Shown one piece after another: positions 43,901 through 53,447 of a DNA stretch of 64,000 bases. The notes below the pieces were generated by a model. The model did no database searches, was not told the DNA's origin, and saw only the letters and a program-made list of their open reading frames with translations. Numbering within the stretch: position 1 is the stretch's first letter; every line of letters begins with the position of its first letter. The position numbers were made by a program, and so were the translations under genes. Origin of the DNA: an uncultured Lachnospiraceae bacterium (GTDB taxonomy: Bacteria; Bacillota; Clostridia; Lachnospirales; Lachnospiraceae); NCBI GenBank assembly GCA_910588565.1, contig CAJUPF010000007.1:1-64000 (forward strand), given 5' to 3'.

Positions 43901-45184
43901 TTAATTATTTAAAAATTTTTCGATACTTACCAGTTTCACGCAGACAACAAAAATACGGGTCGCAACTTCCAGATCTTCCAGGCTCGGATACGTCGGCGCA
44001 ATCCGGATAACAGAATCTTTTGGATCTTTGCCATATGGGAACGTAGCGCCTGCCGGAGTCATCACAACGCCCGCTTTTTTCGCTTTGGAGACAATTTCCT
44101 TCGCACAGTTATCCATGGCTTCATAACAGATAAAATAGCCTCCCTTGGGCCTGTACCAGCTTCCCACGCCTCTGTCCGCCAGCTCTCTGTCAAACAGATC
44201 CAGAATCATTTCAAATTTGGGGCGCAGGATATCCGCATGTTTTCTCATGTGCTCCGTAATTCCATGGATATCTTTGAAAAATCTGACATGGCGAAGCTGG
44301 TTCACCTTATCATATCCAATGGTCTGTACAAATAACTGTTTCTTGATGTCTTCTAAGTTATTGGCCGAAGTCGCGATTGCAGCAAGGCCGGAACCCGGAA
44401 AGCTGATCTTTGAAGTGGAGCAGAATTTGTAAACCATATCGGGATTGCCCGCCCGCTTACATTCTGCGAAAATCTCCACCAGATTATCCTGATCGATATC
44501 ATACAGATGATGTACGCCGTACGCGTTGTCCCAGTAAATCCGAAAATCCCTTGCCGCCGGTTTTAATCTGGCAAAACGGCGCACAGTTTCATCGGAATAC
44601 GTGATTCCCTGCGGATTGGAGTATTTTGGCACACACCAGATTCCTTTGACGGCTTCATCCTCTGCTACCAGCTTTTCAACCATATCCATATCCGGCCCGG
44701 TCTCAAGCATCGGAACATTGATCATTTCGATCCCGAAGTGCTCGGTAATCGTAAAATGCCTGTCATATCCGGGCACCGGACATAAAAATTTCACTTGATC
44801 CAGTTTGCACCAGGGCGTGCTTCCCATTACGCCATGGGTCATAGAGCGGGAAATTGTGTCATACATAATATTCAGGCTGGAATTGCCGTAAATAATAATA
44901 TTGTCCGGATGACATTCAATCATATCGCCAATCAGCACTTTCGCTTCATGAATTCCATCCAGGACGCCGTAATTCCGGCAGTCGGTTCCGTCTTCACATG
45001 CCAGATCCACGCCGCTGTGCAGTACATCCATAATTTCCATGGAAAGATCCAACTGTTCTGCAGAAGGCTTTCCTCTGGACATATCCAGCTGAAGCCCCCG
45101 CATCTGATACCTTCTGTATTCTGCGTCGAGCTGCTTCTTTTCTTCGAGTAATTCTTCTTTGGTCATTTCCTGATATGGTTTCAT
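43901..45184 (-). CDS. Aspartate aminotransferase-like PLP enzyme (subgroup Ic)
   Basis: 427 aa. Distinct from the aminotransferase at 22832: it carries LQLDMSRGKPSAEQLDLSM, YSNPQGITYSDETVR, WDNAYGVHHLYD (Asp/Tyr) and the PLP Lys in CSTSKISFPGSGLAAIA, features of the aspartate aminotransferase family with an extended N-terminus. It moves amino groups between aspartate/glutamate and keto acids. AGGAGGACTAGAA precedes the ATG. No close partner; rarA lies 87 bases upstream in the same orientation. Confidence 0.9.
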   Translation of the reverse strand: MKPYQEMTKEELLEEKKQLDAEYRRYQMRGLQLDMSRGKPSAEQLDLSMEIMDVLHSGVDLACEDGTDCRNYGVLDGIHEAKVLIGDMIECHPDNIIIYGNSSLNIMYDTISRSMTHGVMGSTPWCKLDQVKFLCPVPGYDRHFTITEHFGIEMINVPMLETGPDMDMVEKLVAEDEAVKGIWCVPKYSNPQGITYSDETVRRFARLKPAARDFRIYWDNAYGVHHLYDIDQDNLVEIFAECKRAGNPDMVYKFCSTSKISFPGSGLAAIATSANNLEDIKKQLFVQTIGYDKVNQLRHVRFFKDIHGITEHMRKHADILRPKFEMILDLFDRELADRGVGSWYRPKGGYFICYEAMDNCAKEIVSKAKKAGVVMTPAGATFPYGKDPKDSVIRIAPTYPSLEDLEVATRIFVVCVKLVSIEKFLNN

Positions 45185-45271
45185 TTCTAGTCCTCCTGAT
45201 CTATTTTAATTTATGTTATCACCAGATTTCATCTGCGCATAATGCGCACAGACTGCGTTCGGTTTCCTCAT

Positions 45272-46591
45272 CTAATATTCTTCCAGACGCTTCAGATAAG
45301 CCTGTACCTGCCGCTCATATCCATTTTCCGTAGGATGATAAAATTTCTCCTCCGCCAGGGCGTCCGGCAGATACTGCTGTTTTACATAATGTCCCGGATA
45401 ATCATGGGCATATTGGTAGCCGATTCCCCGTCCAAGCCTGCCGGAAGATTTATAGCTGGAATCCTGCAGGTAAGACGGTATCGGGGCTGTCTGTGTCTGC
45501 TTTACCACTTCGAGCGCTTTGTTAATGGCCAGATAAGCGGAATTGCTTTTGGGCGCCGTCGCTACATAGGTAACTGCTTCTGACAGTACAATCCTTGCTT
45601 CCGGCATCCCAAGCCGTTCCGCCGCCTGCGCCGCGGAAACTGCCACTGTCAGCGCATTTGGGTCCGCCATGCCCACGTCCTCCGCCGCACAAATCATAAT
45701 CCGCCTTGCAATAAACCGGATATCTTCTCCGGCATACAGCATTCTGGCAAGGTAATATACTGCCGCGTCCGGATCGGAGCCCCGCATACTTTTGATAAAA
45801 GCGGAAATCGTATCATAATGGCTGTCCCCGCTTTTGTCATATTTTATCGCCCGTTTCTGAATACAGGCCTGCGCAACATCGATTGTAATGTGAATCTTTC
45901 CATCGCTTCCCCGTTCTGTCGTCAGAACGCCAAGTTCAATTGCGTTTAACGCAGCCCTTGCGTCCCCATTGCTGATATCCGCCAGAAAATCCAGGGCGTC
46001 TTCCTCTATTACCGCTCCATAAGAGCCCATTCCTTTCACATCGTCCTGCACTGCCCGAAGCAGCAGGACTTTGATATCTTCTTTGGACAGGGATTTCAGT
46101 TCAAAAATCACGGAGCGGGAAATCAGCGCGGCATTTACTTCAAAATAGGGATTCTCTGTCGTCGCCCCAATCAGAATCACCGTGCCGTCCTCCACAAACG
46201 GAAGCAGGTAATCCTGCTGGCCTTTATTAAACCGGTGAATTTCATCGATAAAGAGAATCGTCTTTTTACCGTACATGCCCTGATTGTCTTTCGCCTTATG
46301 GACGATTTCTTCCATATCCTTTTTTCCGGCGGCCGTCGCGTTGATCTGGGTAAATTCCGCACTGGTCGTATGGGCAATCACTTTTGCCAGAGTCGTCTTT
46401 CCGGTTCCCGGCGGCCCGTAAAATATCACGGAAGAAAGCTTATCCGCCTTGATGGCGCGGTAAAGAAGTTTGTCCTTTCCAATAATATGCCGCTGCCCCA
46501 CTACCTCTTCCAGGTTCGTCGGGCGCAGCCTTGAGGCCAGAGGCGATTCTTTTTCCTGATTCTGTTCTCTCATATATTCAAATAAATCCAT
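45272..46591 (-). CDS. rarA: Replication-associated recombination protein A (RarA/MgsA)
   Basis: 439 aa AAA+ ATPase that acts at stalled replication forks with SSB. Sequence shows PLASRLRPTNLEEVVGQRHI, Walker A YGPPGTGKTTLAKVIA, Walker B TILFIDEIHRFNKGQQD, sensor ATTENPYFEVN, and the C-terminal helical region with SYKSSGRLGRGIGYQYAHDY. AGAGGAAATAAG precedes the ATG at 46591; a longer reading adds twelve residues upstream of the canonical MDLFEYM start. It lies downstream of sbcC. Confidence 0.95.
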   Translation of the reverse strand: MDLFEYMREQNQEKESPLASRLRPTNLEEVVGQRHIIGKDKLLYRAIKADKLSSVIFYGPPGTGKTTLAKVIAHTTSAEFTQINATAAGKKDMEEIVHKAKDNQGMYGKKTILFIDEIHRFNKGQQDYLLPFVEDGTVILIGATTENPYFEVNAALISRSVIFELKSLSKEDIKVLLLRAVQDDVKGMGSYGAVIEEDALDFLADISNGDARAALNAIELGVLTTERGSDGKIHITIDVAQACIQKRAIKYDKSGDSHYDTISAFIKSMRGSDPDAAVYYLARMLYAGEDIRFIARRIMICAAEDVGMADPNALTVAVSAAQAAERLGMPEARIVLSEAVTYVATAPKSNSAYLAINKALEVVKQTQTAPIPSYLQDSSYKSSGRLGRGIGYQYAHDYPGHYVKQQYLPDALAEEKFYHPTENGYERQVQAYLKRLEEY

Positions 46592-46667
46592 CTTATTTCC
46601 TCTCCGTTGCGTCACCGTCTCCCTCAATAAAGATACATGAATTTCCCTTATTTTACAAGGATAAAAT

Positions 46668-49600
46668 TTATTCTATCTCGGCGTAACTGCTGACCCGTCC
46701 ATTTTCCATCTTCTTTGTAACAAGGATTTTTCGTTCGATTTTCTCTTTCAGTTCAGAAACATGGGAAATAATTCCCACCAGGCGGTTTCCTTCCGTCAGC
46801 TGTATCAGTGCGCGCATCGCCTGGTTTAAGGTTTCCTCATCCAAAGAGCCAAAACCCTCATCCACAAACATACAGTCCATTTGAATGCCTCCGGCATTGG
46901 ACTGTATCTCATCCGAAAGCCCCAATGCCAGGGAAAGGGACGCCTGGAAAGATTCTCCGCCGGAGAGCGTTTTTACACTGCGTTCTGTCGTATTATAATG
47001 ATCGATTACGCAAAGCTCTAACCCCAGTTTTTCTTTTTTGCTCTGGCTTTGCGAAACGGCTTCCCGCTTTAATTCATACTGGCCTCCGCTCATCGTCATC
47101 AGCCTTCGGTTTGCACGGATTAGAATGCGGTCAAAATATGCCATCTGGACATACGTTTCCAGCTCAACCTTCTGCTTGTCCTTTAACTTGCCGTTTGCCG
47201 TGTCGGAAAGCGCGTTCATCCAGATATATTTCCGCTCCACTTCCACAATGGTATCCTGCTTTGTTTTTACAGCCCGGCAGATATTGCTGTTTGTGGTAAA
47301 AGCGGTATTGATTTCATCCCGTCTGGCAGAAAGCATATCCCGTTCCTGCTGCCATGTTTCCTTCCGCGCCAGCACTTCTTCCTCCTGCAAAAGCCCTGCC
47401 TCCCCGGCTGCTGCCAGCTGGCTCTCTAATGTCTCAACGGCTGCAGCCAGCCGCTCTGTTTTGGTCTGGCATTCTGTATAGGTCTGCTTTGCCGCTTCCA
47501 GTGAAGCCTCCAACGCAGCTGCGCGTTCTTTTAAAATGCGGATATTCTTCTGTAACGCCTCTGCGCTTTCTGTTCCAAGCTGGTTTGACAGATTTTGAAT
47601 CTGCTCCTTTCGGGCGTCGCAGCCTGTTTTCTGTTTTGTCTGTATTACTTCGGACTTCTGTATCGCTTCTGTAAGCGTTTTTCTTTCCGCTTCTTTTACC
47701 GGGAGCTTTTGCTCCAGTTCCTGCTTTCGCAAAAGCCTGGCATGATTTTTCTGCAATTCTGCTGTAAGAACAGCGATTGTTTCCTTTAATTCTGTTTCTC
47801 TGTCAAAAGCTGCGGCAATCAGCGTTTCTTCCGGCATTGCGCAGTCTGTGTCCATAGCTGCCGCATTCAGGCATTCCAGCAGCTGCCTGTTCTTTTCACG
47901 GCGGCGGCTTTCGATTCCCTCCGCCTGTTTTTCCAGCGTATGTAATAGATTCTGGCTATTGGAAAGCTGTTCTGCTTTTTGCTGCTCCATTTCTTTCAGG
48001 CGGGTGCGCTCGGCAATCTGCGCTTTTATTTCTGCGATCTGCTCTGCCAGGCTATCGATTGCTTCTTTTATGGAAACCAGCAGTTCCTGCACCTGGGATG
48101 TATCCGCGCCAGTGTCTGCAGAATTTAGAAGATAATCCTGTGCCTTACTGCTGCTTATACTGCCTCCCACGGTAAAGGCGGCTGCGGCTGTTACAGGATA
48201 GCCCTGCGCCAGCAGGAGCGGCTTTATGTTTTCTATATCCCTGGCTGTCTGCTGCTTCAAGATTGTTTCCTGTCCTTTTAATACTGCTGTATGTTCCTGG
48301 GCTGCTGTGATTTCCTGCTTTAACTGCTGCAGCTGGCGTTCTGTTTCGGCAGTTTCCGCTTCCGATTTTTCCAGGCGTTTTCTTTGCTGCTCCGCCTGTT
48401 TCAGCTGATCTTTGCTTTCCTTGTAACGTTCCTTCAGTTTGGATTCCACATGCTCTGCATCTGACAGGCACTGGCGGCGCCATGTAGTAAATGAGAGTTC
48501 TGCAGCTGCGTCTTCTGTGTACACGGTCAGGCTGTCACATTCTCCGCCATTTACAGAACTGCTGTGACATGGGCGGTCGGCGGCTGTACCTGTTTTCCCT
48601 GTATATCCGGACGAGCTGCTGTATTCTCCGTCACTTACAAAAGAACTGTTGCCTGTGTGGCTGGCAGCTGCGGAGAGCTGCAGTGTCTGCCGTGTATGTT
48701 CCCACTGTTTCAGTTTTTCTTCCAGCTGCCCCTTACATACTGCATATTCCTGCCTGCTTTGCTGTAATTGTTCATTCTGCTTGTTCTGTCTGGCTTCTTC
48801 CCGTTTTATTTTCTGATCCAGTTCCTTCTGGCGGGCAATCTCTTTTTCACAGATTTTTATGTCTTCCGTATTACTTGCTGTTTCTGACTGGATTTGCTGC
48901 GCCTGTATGGCGATTTTGCGGTTCAGGCTGACAAAATCGTCTTCCGCCGCGCCAAAGAGCCTGCCTGCCGCTTCGCAAATCTCCTGCTTCCACTCCTGCT
49001 GGCGTTTTGACAGCTGGCCTGCCCCGGCGCTGAGGCGTTCTGTCTGTTCCTGCTGTATGGTAAGCTGCTCCTTTTCCCTTTCCAGTTCTTCTTTTGCCGG
49101 AACTGTCTCCTGTAATCCGGCTGGCGCCGGATGATGCACGGAACCGCAGACGGGACATGGCTCTCCCTCTTTTAAATCCCGTGCCAGTATCCCGGCCTGG
49201 GCGTCTAAAAACTGCTGTTCCATATGCTGGTATGCTGACTGCAGCTCTGTTTTAAGCTGAACGGCCTTTTGATACTGCTCCTGCGCAGACTGCAGCTCTG
49301 TTTGCCCCAGCGCAAACCGATCCAAACCGGCCTGCAATTGTCCCAGCTCCTGGCTGCGTGCCGCAAGTTCCTGTTTTTTCTGCTGTAAAAGAAGCAGACG
49401 GCCATCACGGTCTTTCAGCAGCTCCCATTCTTCCTTCATCTGATCCAGCTGCTTTTGCTCCTCTTTTGCCCTGATCTGCAGCGTTTCACAGGCTGTCCGC
49501 CTGTCCTCAGCTTCTTTTTTTGAGCTGCGCAGCCCTTCTATCTGCCTCTGAACCGTTTCTAACTGTTCTTTTGCGGCTTCGGCCTGATGGCGGCAGTTTA

Positions 49601-51239
49601 ACGCGGTTTCTTTTGCGGCTTTTAGTGTTTCCTGTTCTGCGTTCTGCGCTTCGATTGTTTTCTGCAGTGTCTGTTCCTGTAAAAGCAGCTCTTTGCAGCG
49701 GCGCTCTTCCTTCTGTATCCTTTGTGTAATGGCTTTCTGCTCTGCTATCTCATTTTCTAAGATTGCTTCCTGCGCTTTGATCTGTTTTTTTGCTTCCTGC
49801 GCAGACAGCAGCATGGTATCCCGGTCTGCCAAAGCCTCCGCCTGCGCTTTGCAGCCGCGGATTTCTTCGGTAAGCTTTTGTAATGTATCCTGCTCTTTCG
49901 CTATCTGTTTCCGGTTCTCCCGCTGCTTTGCAAGTTCCTGTTTCAGCTCGTCCCTCTGCCTGCAGAGATTGTTTTTATCCCGCTGGGCGGTATTCTTTTT
50001 GTATTCCAGACGTTCCTTTTCTTCCCCGACAACAGAAAGCGTATTTAACTCTTCCTGATCTGTGCGCAGAGATTTTTCCAGCTCCTGCAGCTTTCGTCCC
50101 AGCTCTTTCTGCCGCTCTGTTTCCTGTAAAAGAGCCTGCTCTTCTGCTTCTAATCTGGCTTTTTCCCGTTTCAGCGTGTCAAACACAACCAGCCTGTCCT
50201 GCTGCTCTTTTATCTGCAAAGCGATTGCAGGGCATTCTCCGGCTTTTGCTTCCGCTTGTGTATAGCGGGCTTTTTCTTCTTCTAACCGGGGCAGCTGTTC
50301 CTGCAGCAGTGTCCTGTGTTCCAGAAGCTGTTCCCGCTGTTCTTTTACTTTATGAATATTTCCAATCAGCTGCGCTTCTTTCTGAATCAGAATATCCTTC
50401 TGTCTCATTTCCCCGTCTAAAACATGTAAGACCGCCTGATCTCTTTTGCAGAGTTCTTCTAACAGCTCGATGCCTTCCTTGATTCTGCTGTCAAATCCCT
50501 CTTTTTTTATTCCTTCTAATCTCAGGGAAAGCCCTTTTTGGTATCCTTCCATCCCCCGCGGCAGCTGTGGGAAAATAGACGCGTCTTCGATGCAGAGAAT
50601 CCCATCCATATACTGCCGGATGCTGCGTCTGAGTTCATCATATTCTTTCCATTGCTTTTTTACCGATGCCTTTAACTGCTCCTGCAGGCTCTGGTATATC
50701 CCGGTTCCAAAAATCTGCCGGAAAATCGTGCTGCGCTCCTCCGTTCCTGCCAGCAGCAGCTTCTGGAAATCTCCCTGCGCAATCATGGCAATCTGCATAA
50801 ACTGCCTGCGGTCAAGGCCAATCAGCTCCGTAACTGCTTTGGTTACGTCTGTCGATTTGGTCACAGGGCTGCGTCCATCTGGAAACGTCAGTGTGGCTTC
50901 CGCTTTCTGGGTTGTGTAACCAGAGCCCCGTTCCTTGGGCCGCAGGTATTCCGGATTTCTCCGCACGGTATACCGCTTTCCATGGTAATCAAATATGTAT
51001 TCCACAAAGGTTGGGACATCCTTATCTGCGTATTTGCTGCGAAACATATCCGCCTCACGCACATCTCCGCTGGCTTTTCCATATAACGCAAAAATAACAG
51101 CGTCGAAAATTGTCGTTTTTCCCGCCCCGGTATCCCCGGTAATCAGGTAGATTCCCTGCCCGCCGAATCTGGTAAAATCAAGTTCTGTCTTCTTCGCATA
51201 TGGCCCGAATGCGCTTATCGTAAGTTTTACTGGCTTCAT
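46668..51239 (-). CDS. sbcC: Exonuclease SbcCD subunit C, unusually long
   Basis: 1523 aa, well above the roughly 1000-1200 aa usual for SbcC. With SbcD it forms an ATP-dependent nuclease that opens hairpins and DNA ends. Walker A ITGDTGAGKTTIFDAVIFAL (about 34-51), a very long coiled coil with the zinc hook CPVCGSVHHP near residue 693, ABC signature LSGGESFQASLSLALGLS (about 1425) and Walker B DCMFVDEGFGSLDEE (about 1460). Extra length lies in the coiled-coil arms, including Ser/Gly-rich inserts at about 860-906 that are a degenerate tandem duplication. Start overlaps the sbcD stop as ATGA. Confidence 0.95.
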   Translation of the reverse strand: MKPVKLTISAFGPYAKKTELDFTRFGGQGIYLITGDTGAGKTTIFDAVIFALYGKASGDVREADMFRSKYADKDVPTFVEYIFDYHGKRYTVRRNPEYLRPKERGSGYTTQKAEATLTFPDGRSPVTKSTDVTKAVTELIGLDRRQFMQIAMIAQGDFQKLLLAGTEERSTIFRQIFGTGIYQSLQEQLKASVKKQWKEYDELRRSIRQYMDGILCIEDASIFPQLPRGMEGYQKGLSLRLEGIKKEGFDSRIKEGIELLEELCKRDQAVLHVLDGEMRQKDILIQKEAQLIGNIHKVKEQREQLLEHRTLLQEQLPRLEEEKARYTQAEAKAGECPAIALQIKEQQDRLVVFDTLKREKARLEAEEQALLQETERQKELGRKLQELEKSLRTDQEELNTLSVVGEEKERLEYKKNTAQRDKNNLCRQRDELKQELAKQRENRKQIAKEQDTLQKLTEEIRGCKAQAEALADRDTMLLSAQEAKKQIKAQEAILENEIAEQKAITQRIQKEERRCKELLLQEQTLQKTIEAQNAEQETLKAAKETALNCRHQAEAAKEQLETVQRQIEGLRSSKKEAEDRRTACETLQIRAKEEQKQLDQMKEEWELLKDRDGRLLLLQQKKQELAARSQELGQLQAGLDRFALGQTELQSAQEQYQKAVQLKTELQSAYQHMEQQFLDAQAGILARDLKEGEPCPVCGSVHHPAPAGLQETVPAKEELEREKEQLTIQQEQTERLSAGAGQLSKRQQEWKQEICEAAGRLFGAAEDDFVSLNRKIAIQAQQIQSETASNTEDIKICEKEIARQKELDQKIKREEARQNKQNEQLQQSRQEYAVCKGQLEEKLKQWEHTRQTLQLSAAASHTGNSSFVSDGEYSSSSGYTGKTGTAADRPCHSSSVNGGECDSLTVYTEDAAAELSFTTWRRQCLSDAEHVESKLKERYKESKDQLKQAEQQRKRLEKSEAETAETERQLQQLKQEITAAQEHTAVLKGQETILKQQTARDIENIKPLLLAQGYPVTAAAAFTVGGSISSSKAQDYLLNSADTGADTSQVQELLVSIKEAIDSLAEQIAEIKAQIAERTRLKEMEQQKAEQLSNSQNLLHTLEKQAEGIESRRREKNRQLLECLNAAAMDTDCAMPEETLIAAAFDRETELKETIAVLTAELQKNHARLLRKQELEQKLPVKEAERKTLTEAIQKSEVIQTKQKTGCDARKEQIQNLSNQLGTESAEALQKNIRILKERAAALEASLEAAKQTYTECQTKTERLAAAVETLESQLAAAGEAGLLQEEEVLARKETWQQERDMLSARRDEINTAFTTNSNICRAVKTKQDTIVEVERKYIWMNALSDTANGKLKDKQKVELETYVQMAYFDRILIRANRRLMTMSGGQYELKREAVSQSQSKKEKLGLELCVIDHYNTTERSVKTLSGGESFQASLSLALGLSDEIQSNAGGIQMDCMFVDEGFGSLDEETLNQAMRALIQLTEGNRLVGIISHVSELKEKIERKILVTKKMENGRVSSYAEIE
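48520..48660 (-). repeat. Degenerate tandem duplication inside sbcC
   Basis: Two units of about 60 bases align by eye around ATTCTCCG.CA.TTACA on the plus strand, encoding SSFVSDGEYSSSSGYTGKTG and SSSVNGGECDSLTVYTEDA. They interrupt the coiled coil with Ser/Gly-rich sequence. Confidence 0.6.
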
Positions 51240-52483
51240 AACATCCCTTCTATCATTTGCCTGACATATTCCGTCTGTTCCTCACTCATGGGCTGATTAT
51301 TCTGCAGCTCATAAAATTCTTCAAATAATTCCAGTTCTGACTTCTGTTCCATATCCTCCGCCGCTTCCATCGCCCTGCTGTCCCTGGTCCGGCTGTTGTC
51401 ATATTCCAGGCGCATCAGGTTGGGATAAATCAAACGCAGTTTCTGCATAGCGTCCGGAACGTCCTCTTCATCTGTCAGCGTAATCTTCAGATAGTCCTCT
51501 GTGTCCATGCCCTGATAAAAAGAACGCGCCGTCACTTCCAGATACGTCCCCCGGATCATACGCATATCGTGAAGCGGAACCAGCGGAACCATACGAAGCT
51601 CTACCTGTCCTTTTTCCCTGAAATCCACAACGGTAACCGATTTCTCCTGCCCGGCCTCCGAAAAGGAATACTTTAACGGCGTACCGCAGTAGCGGATGGT
51701 TTCCCGTCCTACAGACTGGGGGCTGTGGATATGTCCCAGCGCCACATAATCAAAAGCGTCAAATACCCAGGCATCCACATTGTCAATGCCTCCGACGGAA
51801 ACCATGTGATCTGCGGAAGGATTGCCGGACAGTCCGGAGGGTATGGCATTAGAATCGCCGGAGGGCAGTTCCTTAGAGTTACCGGGAGGCATAGCTGAAT
51901 ACCCGGAGGGCAGTTCCTCGGAGTCGCAGCGTCCCGCCCCTGTTACAAACTGATGCGCCACAAGGATATTGCGTTCTGCCGGGTCCGCTTCCATCCGATC
52001 GATCGCCGCCTTTACTGCTTCATGGTAGCTTTCCGGCAAGTCTTTTGCCTGCTCCTGTTCGAGAACATGGCGCACAACTGCGGGTTTTATGAAGGGAAGC
52101 AGATAGAGGAAGAGTGAGCCGTATGTATCGGATAATTCAATTTTAGCCGCTGTGCCGTTATAGACCGGGGAAATATAGATTTCCCTGTCTTTCATTATCT
52201 GCGAGCCATATGCAATCCGTTCCGCAGAATCATGATTTCCACTGATCAGGAACACTTTTCTGTTCTGTCTGGCCAGTCCGGTCAGAAATCGGTCAAATAT
52301 CTGCACTGCTTCAGCAGAAGGCGCAGCTTTATCGTAAATATCCCCCGCTATCATCACGCCTTCCGCCTGTTCTTCTTCTGCAATTGCAAGAATCCGGTTT
52401 AATATGTATTTTTGCTCTTCCACCATGGAAAATTCATTGACACGCTTTCCGATATGAAGATCTGAGATATGAAGAAATTTCAT
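51236..52483 (-). CDS. sbcD: Exonuclease SbcCD subunit D with repeat-derived insert
   Basis: 415 aa Mre11-type nuclease partner of SbcC. Phosphoesterase motifs: HISDLHIGKR (Asp, His), MIAGDIYDKAAPS, LISGNHDSAERI, VAHQFVTG and ALGHIHSPQSV, all intact. Residues about 186-230 hold an insert of repeated PSG/PPG steps (ELPSGYSAMPPGNSKELPSG) just after the VAHQF motif, absent from typical SbcD. The ATG at 52483 follows GGGAGGCAAT; a longer reading would translate an upstream hairpin repeat. Stop overlaps sbcC start. Confidence 0.95.
   Translation of the reverse strand: MKFLHISDLHIGKRVNEFSMVEEQKYILNRILAIAEEEQAEGVMIAGDIYDKAAPSAEAVQIFDRFLTGLARQNRKVFLISGNHDSAERIAYGSQIMKDREIYISPVYNGTAAKIELSDTYGSLFLYLLPFIKPAVVRHVLEQEQAKDLPESYHEAVKAAIDRMEADPAERNILVAHQFVTGAGRCDSEELPSGYSAMPPGNSKELPSGDSNAIPSGLSGNPSADHMVSVGGIDNVDAWVFDAFDYVALGHIHSPQSVGRETIRYCGTPLKYSFSEAGQEKSVTVVDFREKGQVELRMVPLVPLHDMRMIRGTYLEVTARSFYQGMDTEDYLKITLTDEEDVPDAMQKLRLIYPNLMRLEYDNSRTRDSRAMEAAEDMEQKSELELFEEFYELQNNQPMSEEQTEYVRQMIEGML
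51785..51925 (-). repeat. Interspersed repeat expansion inside sbcD
   Basis: On the minus strand the insert reads CCCTCCGGGTATTCAGCTAT, GCCTCCCGGTAAC, then CCCTCCGGCGATTCTAATGC, CATACCCTCCGGACTGTCC. These match the core of the arrays at 15490 and 24103. The reading frame stays open throughout. Confidence 0.85.
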
Positions 52484-52499
52484 ATTGCCTCCCTGATGT

Positions 52500-52620
52500 T
52501 CTGTCTGTTTCCGGCTCCTGGCAGCACGAAAATCAAACTGCCGGGGCATCCAATTTTTCAACCTGTTCTTTTCCGCTCCTGGCAGCTCAGCAGGTGAGCT
52601 GCCGGAGCATCAACTTTTTT
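52500..52620. repeat. Two-copy hairpin repeat upstream of sbcD
   Basis: Two similar units of about 60 bases, each with inverted arms GCTCCTGGCAG...CTGCCGGRGC followed on the plus strand by ATCAA/ATCCAATTTTT. The right copy could terminate plus-strand reading and the left copy lies directly before the sbcD ribosome binding site. Not coding. Confidence 0.75.
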
Positions 52621-52643
52621 CATTATATTACAGGTATATCCTG

Positions 52644-53447
52644 CTAGTCAAATAGTATCTCATCGACGGTTACGAACATATAGCCCTCGGCTGTCAGTTT
52701 GTCAATAATCTGAAATGCCGCGTTTACAGAAGATTCGGAAGCGTCGTGCAGCAGGATAATATCATCTGCTTTTACGTTCTTTAATACCCGTTTCACCACC
52801 CGATCCGTGTTTTCTGTTTTCCAGTCTAAAGGATCTACATCCCAGAGCACCTCGATCATTGTTGTTTCATAGTCCAGATTCTTCTTCCAGCTGCCAAAGG
52901 GCGGCCGAATATATTCCGGATATTCCCCCGTTACATTATAAATTGCCTCGTTTGTCTCATCGACCTGCGCAATCGCCGCTTCATCACTCAGCGCGCCCAG
53001 ATTTACATGCTCATAAGAATGGTTTCCAATCAGATGACCGTCTTCATGCATCTGCTCTACAATTTCAGGCAGCCGATCCACTTCTTTTCCCAGCAAAAAG
53101 AACGTGGCGCATACACCACGTTCTTTTAAACCGGCTAAGAGCATTTCCGTATAATCAGCATTCGGACCGTCATCAAACGTCAGTGCAACTTTTTTCTTTA
53201 CCAAATCCTGCGTGGTTTTATCAAACGATCTCTCCTTATGATCCTTCGATGGCAAAGAAACATCTCCATAAGGCTCAGAGAGATTCCTGTCGGGAGATTC
53301 CTTTGACACCACGTTCATAACCGGCTGGTTATCTGTATTCTCTATTCTGTTTATAAAATGTTTCACTCCATGTTCCGCTGCCATCCCCAGTACGATACAC
53401 GCCAGCAGAACGTCCATTTTCCATAGAAAGCTGCGTATTTTATTCAT
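52644..53447 (-). CDS. Membrane-anchored polysaccharide deacetylase (NodB type)
   Basis: 267 aa. One N-terminal membrane segment (about 10-26), a linker, then a NodB domain: catalytic LTFDDGPNADYTEM (Asp-Asp), HSYEHVNLGAL (His ligands), RPPFGSWKKN, and LLHDASESS near the end. The metal triad DHH is intact, so it should remove N-acetyl or similar groups from peptidoglycan or another wall glycan on the outer side of the membrane. The ribosome binding site is weak. Followed by the sbcD hairpin repeats, so probably a separate unit. Confidence 0.9.
   Translation of the reverse strand: MNKIRSFLWKMDVLLACIVLGMAAEHGVKHFINRIENTDNQPVMNVVSKESPDRNLSEPYGDVSLPSKDHKERSFDKTTQDLVKKKVALTFDDGPNADYTEMLLAGLKERGVCATFFLLGKEVDRLPEIVEQMHEDGHLIGNHSYEHVNLGALSDEAAIAQVDETNEAIYNVTGEYPEYIRPPFGSWKKNLDYETTMIEVLWDVDPLDWKTENTDRVVKRVLKNVKADDIILLHDASESSVNAAFQIIDKLTAEGYMFVTVDEILFD

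Noticed and set aside
46808..50919. Many plus-strand frames antisense to sbcC
   Set aside because: Shadows of the Gln/Glu/Leu-rich coiled coil; Cys/Leu/Ser-rich translations without starts or domains.
52484..52561. N-terminal extension of SbcD by 26 codons
   Set aside because: It would translate an upstream hairpin repeat; the canonical MKFLHISDLHIGKR start has the GGGAGG ribosome binding site.
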